A stretch of 6,413 nucleotides of DNA from Prevotella sp. (GTDB lineage Bacteria; Bacteroidota; Bacteroidia; Bacteroidales; Bacteroidaceae). The stretch covers positions 1 through 6,413 of the forward strand of contig JAFPAS010000005.1 in assembly GCA_017424205.1 (NCBI GenBank), given 5' to 3'. Position numbers and translations under genes: made by a program. The notes under the pieces were generated by a model. It saw only the letters and a program-made list of their open reading frames with translations, was not told where the DNA came from and did not search any database. Positions 1 through 5,301 of this stretch are shown one piece after another; position 1 is the first letter of the stretch; each line of letters begins with the position of its first letter.

Positions 1-480
1 CCATACGCCTGTAAGCTGCACTGATGGGAAAGCCTTCATGCCGCCCTGCCCCTTGAAATACTGCTTATACATGAGTTGGAGCGAGTAGGTCGTAGAGAAA
101 TCTTCGTTGTGTCCATTGTATGCCGGACCGATGAGTGCGGCATGCTGATAGCGTGCACCGAAATTGCCTGACTTAGTAGAACACAGTCCACCGTTATACT
201 CTACGTGCGCAGCAAAGCCCTGCTTGCCCACATTAAACTCACGGCTAATCTCGGTGTATGCACCACAAGCGCCGTCCTTCAGAAAGTCCATGTCGACGAA
301 GTAATACCACGAACCAGCCTTATCGGTGCTGAAATGCTCAAATGTGAGTGTGAGTTTCTGACGCTCCGGCAGTTCGTCAGAGTAAATATTACGTCCGAAA
401 TCATAGTGCAACTGCAGATTCTGCGCTGCTGATGTCATGCCAATCATTACGAACATGACAATAAAAACAATCTTTCTCAT
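1..480 (-). CDS. Exported DUF5020-like protein, N-terminal 160 codons (partial)
   Basis: The reading frame starts with ATG at 480 and stays open to the left edge, so the C-terminus lies outside the window. The first 19 residues form a signal peptide (basic RK, hydrophobic IVFIVMFVMIGM, then TSAA before Gln20). The mature part begins QNLQLHYDFGR and continues with an aromatic-rich, alternating pattern (GSWYYFVDMDF, then AYTEISREF, then HVEYNGGL). This resembles the DUF5020 family of Bacteroidota, which I recall as an outer-membrane-barrel-like family related to Tsx channels. The family call is from memory; location in the periplasm or outer membrane is inferred from the signal peptide and beta-like pattern. 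The gene is divergent from the sugar-oxidation cluster with its own promoter, so a role in substrate entry is possible but unproven. Confidence 0.7.
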   Translation of the reverse strand, partial: MRKIVFIVMFVMIGMTSAAQNLQLHYDFGRNIYSDELPERQKLTLTFEHFSTDKAGSWYYFVDMDFLKDGACGAYTEISREFNVGKQGFAAHVEYNGGLCSTKSGNFGARYQHAALIGPAYNGHNEDFSTTYSLQLMYKQYFKGQGGMKAFPSVQLTGVW

Positions 481-521
481 AATTAAATTTAGTTTAGTTT
501 GATTAAGTGTTACCCAGTATT

Positions 522-549
522 ATGCTCTTAGTCTGTCCTAAAAGAGCAT
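522..549 (-). other. Stem-loop in the leader of the DUF5020-like gene
   Basis: ATGCTCTT (522-529) is the exact reverse complement of AAGAGCAT (542-549). TTAG (528-531) can also pair with CTAA further in. With transcription starting near 556 from the promoter at 563-593, the hairpin would lie in the roughly 75-nt 5' untranslated leader. There is no T-run after it in the direction of transcription, so it is not an obvious terminator. It could stabilise the mRNA or be a protein-binding palindrome. Confidence 0.4.
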
Positions 550-562
550 CAAAATACAGGTG

Positions 563-593
563 CAAAGGTACTACTTTTAATCTAAACAGCAAA
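563..593 (-). promoter_or_regulatory. Bacteroidota-type promoter for the DUF5020-like gene
   Basis: Read on the minus strand, TTTG (593-590) is followed after exactly 19 bases by TACCTTTG (570-563). This matches the Bacteroidota sigma-ABfr consensus TTTG-N19-TAnnTTTG. The predicted start of transcription is a few bases downstream, around 556, leaving a leader of about 75 nt before the ATG at 480. Confidence 0.75.
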
Positions 594-642
594 TAATATT
601 AAAAAAAACTTCTATATGATGCGGTTTTTTCAATATATTTGC

Positions 643-650
643 TAATTTTG
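643..650 (+). promoter_or_regulatory. Candidate -7 box for the sugar-oxidation operon
   Basis: TAATTTTG matches the Bacteroidota -7 consensus TAnnTTTG and lies 46 bases before the reductase start codon. No good TTTG is present 19-20 bases upstream; the region around 617-623 reads TGATGCG. A weak -33 box would fit a promoter that needs an activator, but no regulator gene is in the window. Both divergent promoters lie within a 216-base intergenic region. Confidence 0.55.
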
Positions 651-696
651 CAGATGACATCACTTATTAGCCAAAATAAAATAAATCATAATAACT

Positions 697-1644
697 ATGG
701 AATACAGAGAATTAGGAAAAACAGGACTTAAAGTATCAACAATAGGTTTCGGAGCATCGTCGCTGGGCGGCGTGTTCCATTCTTTCAATGAGCAGCGCGG
801 AATAGATGCTGTTTTTGCAGGTATTGACGCTGGCATTAACTACATCGACGTGTCGCCATACTACGGCCACTATAAGGCTGAGACTGTGCTGGGCAAAGCG
901 CTGAAGGAGATTCCGCACGACAAGTTTATTCTGTCGACAAAGGTGGGCCGCTACGGTGAAGACGGCAAGAACACATGGGACTACTCTGCAGAGCGCGTAA
1001 CACGTTCAGCATACGAATCGATGGAGCGTCTGAATATTGACTACATCGACATTCTGTATGTGCACGACATAGAGTTTCAGGCTTCGCTGCCTGGCGGACT
1101 GCAGAAGATTGCCGACGAGACACTACCAGCTCTCCTGAAACTGAAGGAAGAGGGTGTGGTGAAGCACGTGGGATGTACTGACCTGCAGCTGGAGAATCTG
1201 AAATGGATTGTGGAGAACACTCCTGCTGGCACTGTAGAGTGTCTGCTCTCGTTCTGCCACTACTGTCTGAACGACGACAAGCTGGCTGACTTCCTCGACT
1301 TCTTCGAGGCTAACAACGTGGGTGTGACCAACGCTTCGCCATTCTCTATGGGACTGCTGACTGAGCGTGGTGTGCCTGACTGGCATCCAGCACCAAAACC
1401 GCTGGTAGAGAAGTGTGTAGAGGCTGCTGAGTTCTGTAAGCAGCAGGGCTACCCTATCGAGAAACTGGCTATGCAGTATTCATGCAGCAATCCTCGCATA
1501 GCCTCAACAATCTTCTCAACAACAAGACCTGAAAATCTGCTGAAGAACATTGAGTTCGTCAACGAACCTATTGACTGGCAGCTCGTAGAGAAGGTGCAGG
1601 AGATAATCGGCGACCAGCAGCGCGTAAGCTGGGCTAATACGTAA
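697..1644 (+). CDS. Aldo/keto reductase, probable L-galactose (or L-fucose) 1-dehydrogenase
   Basis: This 315-residue protein has full length for an AKR. It starts MEYRELGKTGLKVSTIGFG, the typical first beta strands of the family. The catalytic tetrad is recognisable: Asp51 and Tyr56 in DVSPYYG, Lys82 in STKVG and His123 in YVHD. A C-terminal cofactor-binding segment (about residues 262-285, with IFSTTRPENLLKNI) replaces the usual G(T/A)x(R/K)xxxN loop. The expected reaction is NAD(P)-dependent oxidation of the anomeric carbon of L-galactose or a related L-sugar to the 1,5-lactone, in the cytoplasm. The substrate is inferred mainly from the next two genes, a lactonase and an L-galactonate-type dehydrogenase; by sequence alone only the AKR family is secure. 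It is the first gene of the cluster, begins 46 bases after a -7 box and has no Shine-Dalgarno sequence, as is usual in this phylum. Confidence 0.8.
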   Translation: MEYRELGKTGLKVSTIGFGASSLGGVFHSFNEQRGIDAVFAGIDAGINYIDVSPYYGHYKAETVLGKALKEIPHDKFILSTKVGRYGEDGKNTWDYSAERVTRSAYESMERLNIDYIDILYVHDIEFQASLPGGLQKIADETLPALLKLKEEGVVKHVGCTDLQLENLKWIVENTPAGTVECLLSFCHYCLNDDKLADFLDFFEANNVGVTNASPFSMGLLTERGVPDWHPAPKPLVEKCVEAAEFCKQQGYPIEKLAMQYSCSNPRIASTIFSTTRPENLLKNIEFVNEPIDWQLVEKVQEIIGDQQRVSWANT

Positions 1645-1747
1645 TTGGATTAAGGAGGAAGGATTAAAGATTAAGGAGAGCTTTCCGATTTCATTAACCC
1701 AAAAACGTTAAATATTAAACATAAAAACGATAACGCTAACGACAATA
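1645..1747 (+). other. Intra-operon gap with purine-rich GATTAA repeat words
   Basis: The 103 bases between reductase and lactonase contain no promoter-like TAnnTTTG, which supports co-transcription. Positions 1647-1680 are a degenerate purine-rich series built on GGATTAAGG / GATTAAAGATTAA. The 13-mer at 1662-1674 reappears as its reverse complement at 5281-5293, at the right end of the second composite repeat. An AGGAGG at 1653-1658 looks like a ribosome binding site but is some 90 bases from the next ATG and is better explained by the repeat. Confidence 0.5.
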
Positions 1748-2719
1748 ATGACTCTATCAGAAAAAGAATGCCGCGAGCAATATCTTAACAACGGCAATCC
1801 GCCTGTCATAATAGATGCGCACAGCCATCTGTGGCTTTGGCAGCATACAATAGTTAACGGCAAAGAGATTAGCCAGTTGCCAAACGGACGATCATCATTC
1901 CTCGGAAACGAGGTGCAAATGATGAATCCGTGGATGAGTGACAACTATAATTCGGCTGAGAAATTCCTCGCCAACATGGACTATGCCCAAGTGGGCGGGG
2001 CTGTGGTGACACAGGAGTTTATCGACGGACTGCAGAATGACTATCTCGAATACGTAGGCCGCCGCTGGGCTGACCGTTTCTTCGTGTTCGGCATGTGCGA
2101 ATTTCGCAAGCCTGGTTTCATCATTGAAGCAGAAGTGCTGGCACGCCGCGGATTCAAAGGCATCAAACTGCCTGCTGCGCGTCTCATAGACGACTACGGA
2201 CGCATACGCATAGACACAGAGGAGTTTATGCAGATGTACAGAATGATGGAGCAGAAGGGCATGATTCTCGGCATAGAGCTGGCTGACGGCGACGTGCAGT
2301 GTGAGGAGGTGGAGCATATCATTGCTGAATGTCCAAACCTGACTATGGTGATAGGACACTTCTGCATGGTGACACGTCCTGACTGGATGGCACAGGTTAG
2401 ACTCGCCAGACATAAGAACGTATACATCGACATGGGCGGCATAACATGGCTCTTCAATGACGAATACTATCCGTATCCATCGGCTGTGAAGGCTATTCGT
2501 GAGGCTGCTGACGAGGTGGGTATGGACCGTCTGCTGTGGGGCTCTGACTATCCACGCACTATCACAGCCATAACATACCGTCAGTCGTACGACTGGATTC
2601 TGAAGACGACTGAACTGACTGACACTGAGAAGCGTATGATTCTCGGACTGAACGCACAGAAGGTATACGGATTTGACCGCCTGCCTGTGCTGAAGTATGT
2701 GCCGAATATGAGTGAATAA
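1748..2719 (+). CDS. Amidohydrolase-superfamily sugar lactonase (COG3618-like), probable L-galactono/L-fucono-lactonase
   Basis: This 323-residue protein shows amidohydrolase-superfamily metal-site features. The HxH pair at the end of beta strand 1 is His25 and His27 in IIDAHSHLW. There is a GIK motif (Lys140 in FKGIKLPAARL), a central His204 in VIGHF and the strand-8 Asp267 in LLWGSDYPR. The terminal AQKVYGF helix is typical of the amidohydrolase-2 group that includes 2-pyrone-4,6-dicarboxylate lactonase and the COG3618 sugar lactonases. It should hydrolyse the aldonolactone made by the upstream reductase to the open aldonate, for example L-galactonate. There is no signal peptide, so it is cytoplasmic. 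An in-frame stop at 1709-1711 lies upstream, and the ATG at 1748 is the first plausible start. The exact lactone is inferred from context. Confidence 0.78.
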   Translation: MTLSEKECREQYLNNGNPPVIIDAHSHLWLWQHTIVNGKEISQLPNGRSSFLGNEVQMMNPWMSDNYNSAEKFLANMDYAQVGGAVVTQEFIDGLQNDYLEYVGRRWADRFFVFGMCEFRKPGFIIEAEVLARRGFKGIKLPAARLIDDYGRIRIDTEEFMQMYRMMEQKGMILGIELADGDVQCEEVEHIIAECPNLTMVIGHFCMVTRPDWMAQVRLARHKNVYIDMGGITWLFNDEYYPYPSAVKAIREAADEVGMDRLLWGSDYPRTITAITYRQSYDWILKTTELTDTEKRMILGLNAQKVYGFDRLPVLKYVPNMSE

Positions 2720-2720
2720 C

Positions 2721-2791
2721 GAGGGGGGATTAGTTAACAAGTAGACGAGTTGATTTATTAGTTGACAAGTAAACGAGTAGACGAGTTATTG
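2721..2791 (+). repeat. Composite repeat copy A, left arm: G-run plus 8-bp tandem array
   Basis: The arm begins two bases after the lactonase stop codon with GAGGGGGGA, then runs with an 8-bp period: GTTAACAA (2733), GTAGACGA (2741), an imperfect 12-mer, GTTGACAA (2761), GTAAACGA (2769) and GTAGACGA (2777). The unit consensus is about GTWGACRA. Copy B has the same G-run and unit but a different number and order of units. Confidence 0.85.
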
Positions 2792-2914
2792 GTAACGTCA
2801 AAGCCGAAGGCTTCGCCAGCTTGAGCAGCGGACGTCAAACGAAGTAAGGGCGCAGCTCTTACCGTTTGGTGCGCGAACAGCGAATGCTGGCAACAGATAA
2901 CCTTTAACCCTTAA
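2792..2914 (+). repeat. Composite repeat copy A, 123-bp core, identical to 5116-5238
   Basis: By direct reading all 123 bases are identical to 5116-5238, in the same orientation. The core is richer in G+C than its flanks and can fold. AAGCC (2801-2805) pairs with GGCTT (2809-2813). CAAACG and GTAAG (2836-2841, 2844-2848) pair with CTTAC and CGTTTG (2858-2868) around a nine-base loop, with a two-base AA bulge. GCCAGC (2815-2820) pairs with GCTGGC (2886-2891) and encloses the second hairpin. The plus strand has stop codons in the core and no conserved protein is apparent. It lies inside the putative operon, so it would be transcribed as part of the mRNA. Confidence 0.92.
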
Positions 2915-2967
2915 ACATTAACCATTAAACATTAACCATTAAACATTACCCCCATTAAACATTAAAC
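2915..2967 (+). repeat. Composite repeat copy A, right arm: 7-bp tandem array
   Basis: A run of seven-base units alternates ATTAACC and ATTAAAC from 2917 to 2944. It is interrupted by ATTACCCCC (2945-2953) and followed by two more ATTAAAC units. The array ends about 20 bases before the dehydrogenase ATG, so it forms most of that gene's translation-initiation leader. No TAnnTTTG promoter box is seen in it. Confidence 0.85.
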
Positions 2968-2986
2968 ATCTAAAAACAATCAGAAT

Positions 2987-4003
2987 ATGAAAGCAATTAC
3001 AATTCCGGCACCACAGCAGATGACTGTGGTTGAAATGCCAAAACCAGAACCAAAGGCAGGTGAAGTTCTGCTCAAACTGGAGTATGTAGGATTCTGCGGA
3101 TCGGACCTCAACACATTCCTCGGACGCAACACTATGGCGAAGGAGAATGTCATCCCTGGTCACGAAATCGGTGCAGTGATAGAAAGCGTGGGCGAAGGTT
3201 GCCCTGAAAACCTCCAGCCAGGCATGGTGGTAACAGTTAATCCTTATACTAACTGCGGACACTGTGCTTCATGCCGCAACGGACGTGTGAACGCTTGCCA
3301 GCACAACGAGACTCTAGGCGTGCAGCGCGACGGTGCAATGTGTGAGTACATCGCTCTGCCATGGCAGAAAATCATACCTGTAAAGGGTGTGTCTACACGC
3401 GACTGCGCTCTTATCGAACCTATGTCTGTAGGTTTCCATGCTGTAGACCGCGGACAGGTGTCAGACATCGACACAGTACTTGTATTCGGCTGCGGTATGG
3501 TCGGACTGGGTGCTGTAGTGCGTGCCGTACAGCGCGGTGCAGTAGTTATTGCTGTCGACCTCAGCGAAGAGAAACTCGATATCGCTCGCGAACTGGGTGC
3601 TACATACGGCATCAACTCTAAGGAGGAGAACGTAGTGGAGAAGGTGATGGAATATACTGATGGATTTGGTGCTGACTGTGTTATCGAAGCTGTAGGCGCT
3701 CCTATAACCTATGTTACAGCCATCAACGCTGTTTCATTCACAGGACGTGTGGTATGCATCGGCTACGCAAAGAACCCTGTAGAGTTCGAGACAAAGTATT
3801 TCGTACAGAAAGAGCTCGACATCCGTGGTTCACGCAATGCAAATCCAAGCGATTTCCGTGCAGTGCAGCGCTACTTCGACAAGAACAACGTGCCTATGGA
3901 GCGTTTCATTTCAGGCATTGCTACACCTGAGACAGCAAAGGAAGCTATGGAGAAATGGGCTGCTGACCCAGCACAGGTGTTCCGTCTGCTGGTAAAATTC
4001 TAA
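2987..4003 (+). CDS. Zinc-dependent medium-chain dehydrogenase, probable L-galactonate 5-dehydrogenase
   Basis: The 338-residue protein is a complete zinc-containing MDR enzyme. Catalytic zinc ligands are Cys37 (GFCGSD), His59-Glu60 (PGHE) and Glu144 (ALIEP). The structural zinc site has the four-Cys pattern Cys90, Cys93, Cys96 and Cys104. The Rossmann fold shows GxGxxG at 168-173 (VFGCGMVGLG), and Asp191 at the end of beta 2 suggests NAD rather than NADP. The segment GSRNANPSDF (281-290) closely resembles the corresponding GSRNATPEDF that I recall from E. coli LgoD/YjjN, an L-galactonate 5-dehydrogenase. With the lactonase and reductase upstream, oxidation of L-galactonate to D-tagaturonate is the best hypothesis. 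Other polyol or aldonate dehydrogenase activities in the sorbitol/threonine dehydrogenase group cannot be excluded. It is separated from the lactonase by 267 bases of repeat DNA without an evident promoter. Confidence 0.8.
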   Translation: MKAITIPAPQQMTVVEMPKPEPKAGEVLLKLEYVGFCGSDLNTFLGRNTMAKENVIPGHEIGAVIESVGEGCPENLQPGMVVTVNPYTNCGHCASCRNGRVNACQHNETLGVQRDGAMCEYIALPWQKIIPVKGVSTRDCALIEPMSVGFHAVDRGQVSDIDTVLVFGCGMVGLGAVVRAVQRGAVVIAVDLSEEKLDIARELGATYGINSKEENVVEKVMEYTDGFGADCVIEAVGAPITYVTAINAVSFTGRVVCIGYAKNPVEFETKYFVQKELDIRGSRNANPSDFRAVQRYFDKNNVPMERFISGIATPETAKEAMEKWAADPAQVFRLLVKF

Positions 4004-4014
4004 TGTGACAACAG

Positions 4015-4060
4015 TTCGGGCTGAATAGTATAACAACTATATTGCCTCAGCATAACCGAA
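4015..4060 (+). other. Possible folded 3' end of the sugar-oxidation operon
   Basis: Eleven bases after the dehydrogenase stop, three nested helices are possible. TTCGG (4015-4019) pairs with CCGAA (4056-4060), GCTGA (4020-4024) with TCAGC (4047-4051), and ATAGT (4025-4029) with ACTAT (4036-4040). The structure is followed by an A-run instead of a T-run, so it is not a classical intrinsic terminator. It could protect the 3' end of the mRNA. Confidence 0.35.
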
Positions 4061-4075
4061 AAAATGTATAAAGGG

Positions 4076-4105
4076 GGAATTTCCTTAATGTATTAGGGAA
4101 ATTCC
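4076..4105 (+). promoter_or_regulatory. Perfect 9-bp inverted repeat next to the lipoprotein promoter
   Basis: GGAATTTCC (4076-4084) and GGAAATTCC (4097-4105) are exact reverse complements around a 12-base spacer, which can itself continue the pairing (TAAT/ATTA). The right half ends one base before the -33 box at 4107. It may be an operator for the lipoprotein gene, the weak terminator of the upstream operon, or both; no T-run follows. Confidence 0.45.
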
Positions 4106-4106
4106 T

Positions 4107-4137
4107 CTTGCAGTTTAAACGAATCTTCGTAATTTTG
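4107..4137 (+). promoter_or_regulatory. Bacteroidota-type promoter for the glycine-zipper lipoprotein
   Basis: CTTG (4107-4110, one mismatch to TTTG), a spacer of 19 bases and TAATTTTG (4130-4137) match the Bacteroidota consensus. The start codon at 4171 lies 34 bases downstream. This placement supports the downstream ATG over the ATG at 4108, which would lie inside the promoter. Confidence 0.72.
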
Positions 4138-4170
4138 CATACAGAAAACAAAACTGAAAAGAATACAATT

Positions 4171-4674
4171 ATGAAGAATATAATGATTTGGGCTGCCGTA
4201 ATCCTGATTACTCTCAGCAGTTGCAGCTCGTACACAATGGCTGGCGCAACAATGGGCGGACTTGTAGGTTCTGCAGTCGGCAGACTGGCTGGCGGATATG
4301 CTGGCTCTGATATCGGAACTCTCGTAGGTGCTGCTGCAGGAGCAAGTCTGGGCGCTGCTGCTGAAGCGAAGGAGCAGGCTGAGTATGAACGCCGTGCAAG
4401 AATACGTGCTGAGCAGTATGCGGCAGACGATGTATACCGCCGTGATGTGCGCAGCAGACAGCAGAAAGGGCATTTTGACAGAAGAACACGTGCCACTCAG
4501 AAAACTACCTCATCAACAAGGACTGTACGCATGAATCAGGGTAAGAAATCATACAGATTTGAAATCGTAGAGAACGAACCTGGACAGAAACGTACAAACC
4601 GTAACATCGCACCGGCTGACTCATCAGGATACAGCAACCAACCGCTTTATGACGATGAGATAAAAATGGAATAA
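4171..4674 (+). CDS. Glycine-zipper lipoprotein, 167 residues
   Basis: The chosen start gives MKNIMIWAAVILITLSSC, a lipoprotein signal peptide with lipobox LSSC and lipidated Cys18. The longer frame from 4108 would bury this signal and begin within the promoter. Residues 25-61 carry a glycine-zipper segment with Gly repeated every four or so residues (GGLVGSAVG, then AGSDIGTLVGAAAGASLG). It resembles the glycine-zipper outer-membrane lipoproteins of the SlyB / 17-kDa antigen type, and may form a membrane-inserted or oligomeric helical hairpin. After a charged helix (EAKEQAEYERRARIRAEQYA, 65-84) the tail is basic, Thr/Ser/Asn-rich and probably disordered, ending in an acidic DDEIKME. The cellular role is unknown; envelope integrity or stress is a guess from the family. 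It appears to be monocistronic, between its own promoter and a strong terminator. Confidence 0.8.
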   Translation: MKNIMIWAAVILITLSSCSSYTMAGATMGGLVGSAVGRLAGGYAGSDIGTLVGAAAGASLGAAAEAKEQAEYERRARIRAEQYAADDVYRRDVRSRQQKGHFDRRTRATQKTTSSTRTVRMNQGKKSYRFEIVENEPGQKRTNRNIAPADSSGYSNQPLYDDEIKME

Positions 4675-4722
4675 CAGATACGCTCTTTTCATAAATACAT
4701 AAATACCCACAAGATTAAACTG

Positions 4723-4767
4723 AGAAGGCAAGCACAGGCATCATACCTGTCCGCTTGCCTTCTTTTT
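4723..4767 (+). terminator. Strong intrinsic terminator after the lipoprotein gene
   Basis: AGAAGGCAAGC (4723-4733) pairs perfectly with GCTTGCCTTCT (4753-4763), and ACAGG (4734-4738) with CCTGT (4746-4750) extends the stem. The T-run at 4763-4767 follows immediately. It lies 48 bases after the lipoprotein stop codon. Confidence 0.92.
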
Positions 4768-5059
4768 GCATTTATGGACTTTAGTATTTTTCTCGTCATC
4801 ATATATTAAAAGCATACTCATGTCATACATTTTTTTTGATTAGCACATAGTAAACAACGAGAAACATAACATCAGCGAACTGGCAAGGCGTCTAACAAAT
4901 CTTAAGATAGGCACTGTAGCCAAACACCTCATGATATCTTTCATCTGCATCATATCTGCACGGCATCTGCACAAGGGCAAACATATTATGCATCAAGAAG
5001 TTACGCGCTTTTTGTGCAGATGTACAGATTTTCTTAAATACAAAAAAACAAATGAGAAA
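4768..5059. other. Gene-poor AT-rich stretch with an 11-bp inverted repeat
   Basis: No convincing coding region is seen. CATCTGCACAA (4964-4974) is the exact reverse complement of TTGTGCAGATG (5012-5022), with 37 bases between. Related CATCTGCA / ATCTGCAC words are clustered at 4942-4973. A 77-codon minus-strand frame (4892-5125) crosses this stretch, but its N-terminal part is merely the translated 8-bp repeat of the next element. Its C-terminal half could be a decayed gene fragment, but I recognise no family. Confidence 0.4.
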
Positions 5060-5115
5060 GAGGGGGAAGTTGACAAGTAAATAAGTAGACGAGTTGACAA
5101 GTAGACGAGTTGTTT
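5060..5115 (+). repeat. Composite repeat copy B, left arm: G-run plus 8-bp tandem array
   Basis: GAGGGGGA (5060-5067) is followed by five uninterrupted 8-bp units from 5069: GTTGACAA, GTAAATAA, GTAGACGA, GTTGACAA, GTAGACGA. A truncated GTTGTTT then leads into the core. The boundary and unit are the same as in copy A, but the unit order differs. Confidence 0.87.
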
Positions 5116-5238
5116 GTAACGTCAAAGCCGAAGGCTTCGCCAGCTTGAGCAGCGGACGTCAAACGAAGTAAGGGCGCAGCTCTTACCGTTTGGTGCGCGA
5201 ACAGCGAATGCTGGCAACAGATAACCTTTAACCCTTAA
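5116..5238 (+). repeat. Composite repeat copy B, 123-bp core, identical to 2792-2914
   Basis: This is a perfect 123-base match in direct orientation to the copy inside the sugar operon, with the same foldable segments (main hairpin at 5160-5192). Identity stops abruptly on both sides where the arrays begin. Full identity in non-coding DNA with diverged flanks points to recent copying, gene conversion or strong selection on the core. Confidence 0.92.
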
Positions 5239-5294
5239 CCGTTAACCATTAATTAACCCTTAACCGTTAAACATTAAACTTTAATCTTTAATCT
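5239..5294 (+). repeat. Composite repeat copy B, right arm: 7-bp tandem array
   Basis: Seven-base units of the form NTTAACC / NTTAAAC / TTTAATC run through this arm, with one longer ATTAATTAACC interruption. The arm ends in TTTAATCTTTAATC; 5281-5293 is the reverse complement of 1662-1674. The array resembles the right arm of copy A but is not identical to it. Confidence 0.82.
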
Positions 5295-5301
5295 GTCATC
5301 C

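Noticed and set aside
205..432. 75-codon plus-strand frame at the left end
   Set aside because: It is antisense to the DUF5020-like gene, which has a signal peptide, a matching promoter and a family-like sequence.
1652..1658. AAGGAGG as the lactonase ribosome binding site
   Set aside because: It is about 90 bases from the ATG, has an in-frame stop between, and sits in a degenerate purine repeat; Bacteroidota rarely use Shine-Dalgarno sequences.
1895..2740. 281-codon open frame on the minus strand opposite the lactonase
   Set aside because: It lies wholly antisense to a gene with clear catalytic motifs, its translation is rich in Cys and His without any recognisable domain, and long antisense frames are common opposite biased coding sequence.
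2721..2967. CRISPR array
   Set aside because: The repeats are 7-8 bp and contiguous, with no unique spacers of 25-40 bp, and no cas gene is present.
3244..3615. 123-codon minus-strand frame opposite the dehydrogenase
   Set aside because: Shadow of the zinc-site and Rossmann coding sequence; its Ser/Thr/Arg/Pro-rich translation shows no domain and it has no promoter.
4108..4170. Longer N-terminus for the lipoprotein starting at 4108
   Set aside because: This start lies within the promoter (-33 at 4107-4110, -7 at 4130-4137) and would put 21 extra residues before a clear lipoprotein signal peptide.
4892..5125. 77-codon minus-strand frame as an intact small membrane protein
   Set aside because: Its N-terminal third is the translated end of the core and the 8-bp tandem repeat, so the apparent hydrophobic segment is a by-product of repeat DNA. 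Only the C-terminal half is kept as a possible remnant.
2792..5238. The two 123-bp cores as ends of a composite transposon carrying the dehydrogenase and lipoprotein genes
   Set aside because: There is no transposase, terminal inverted repeats or target duplication, and the genes between them look like ordinary chromosomal genes with native promoters and terminator.
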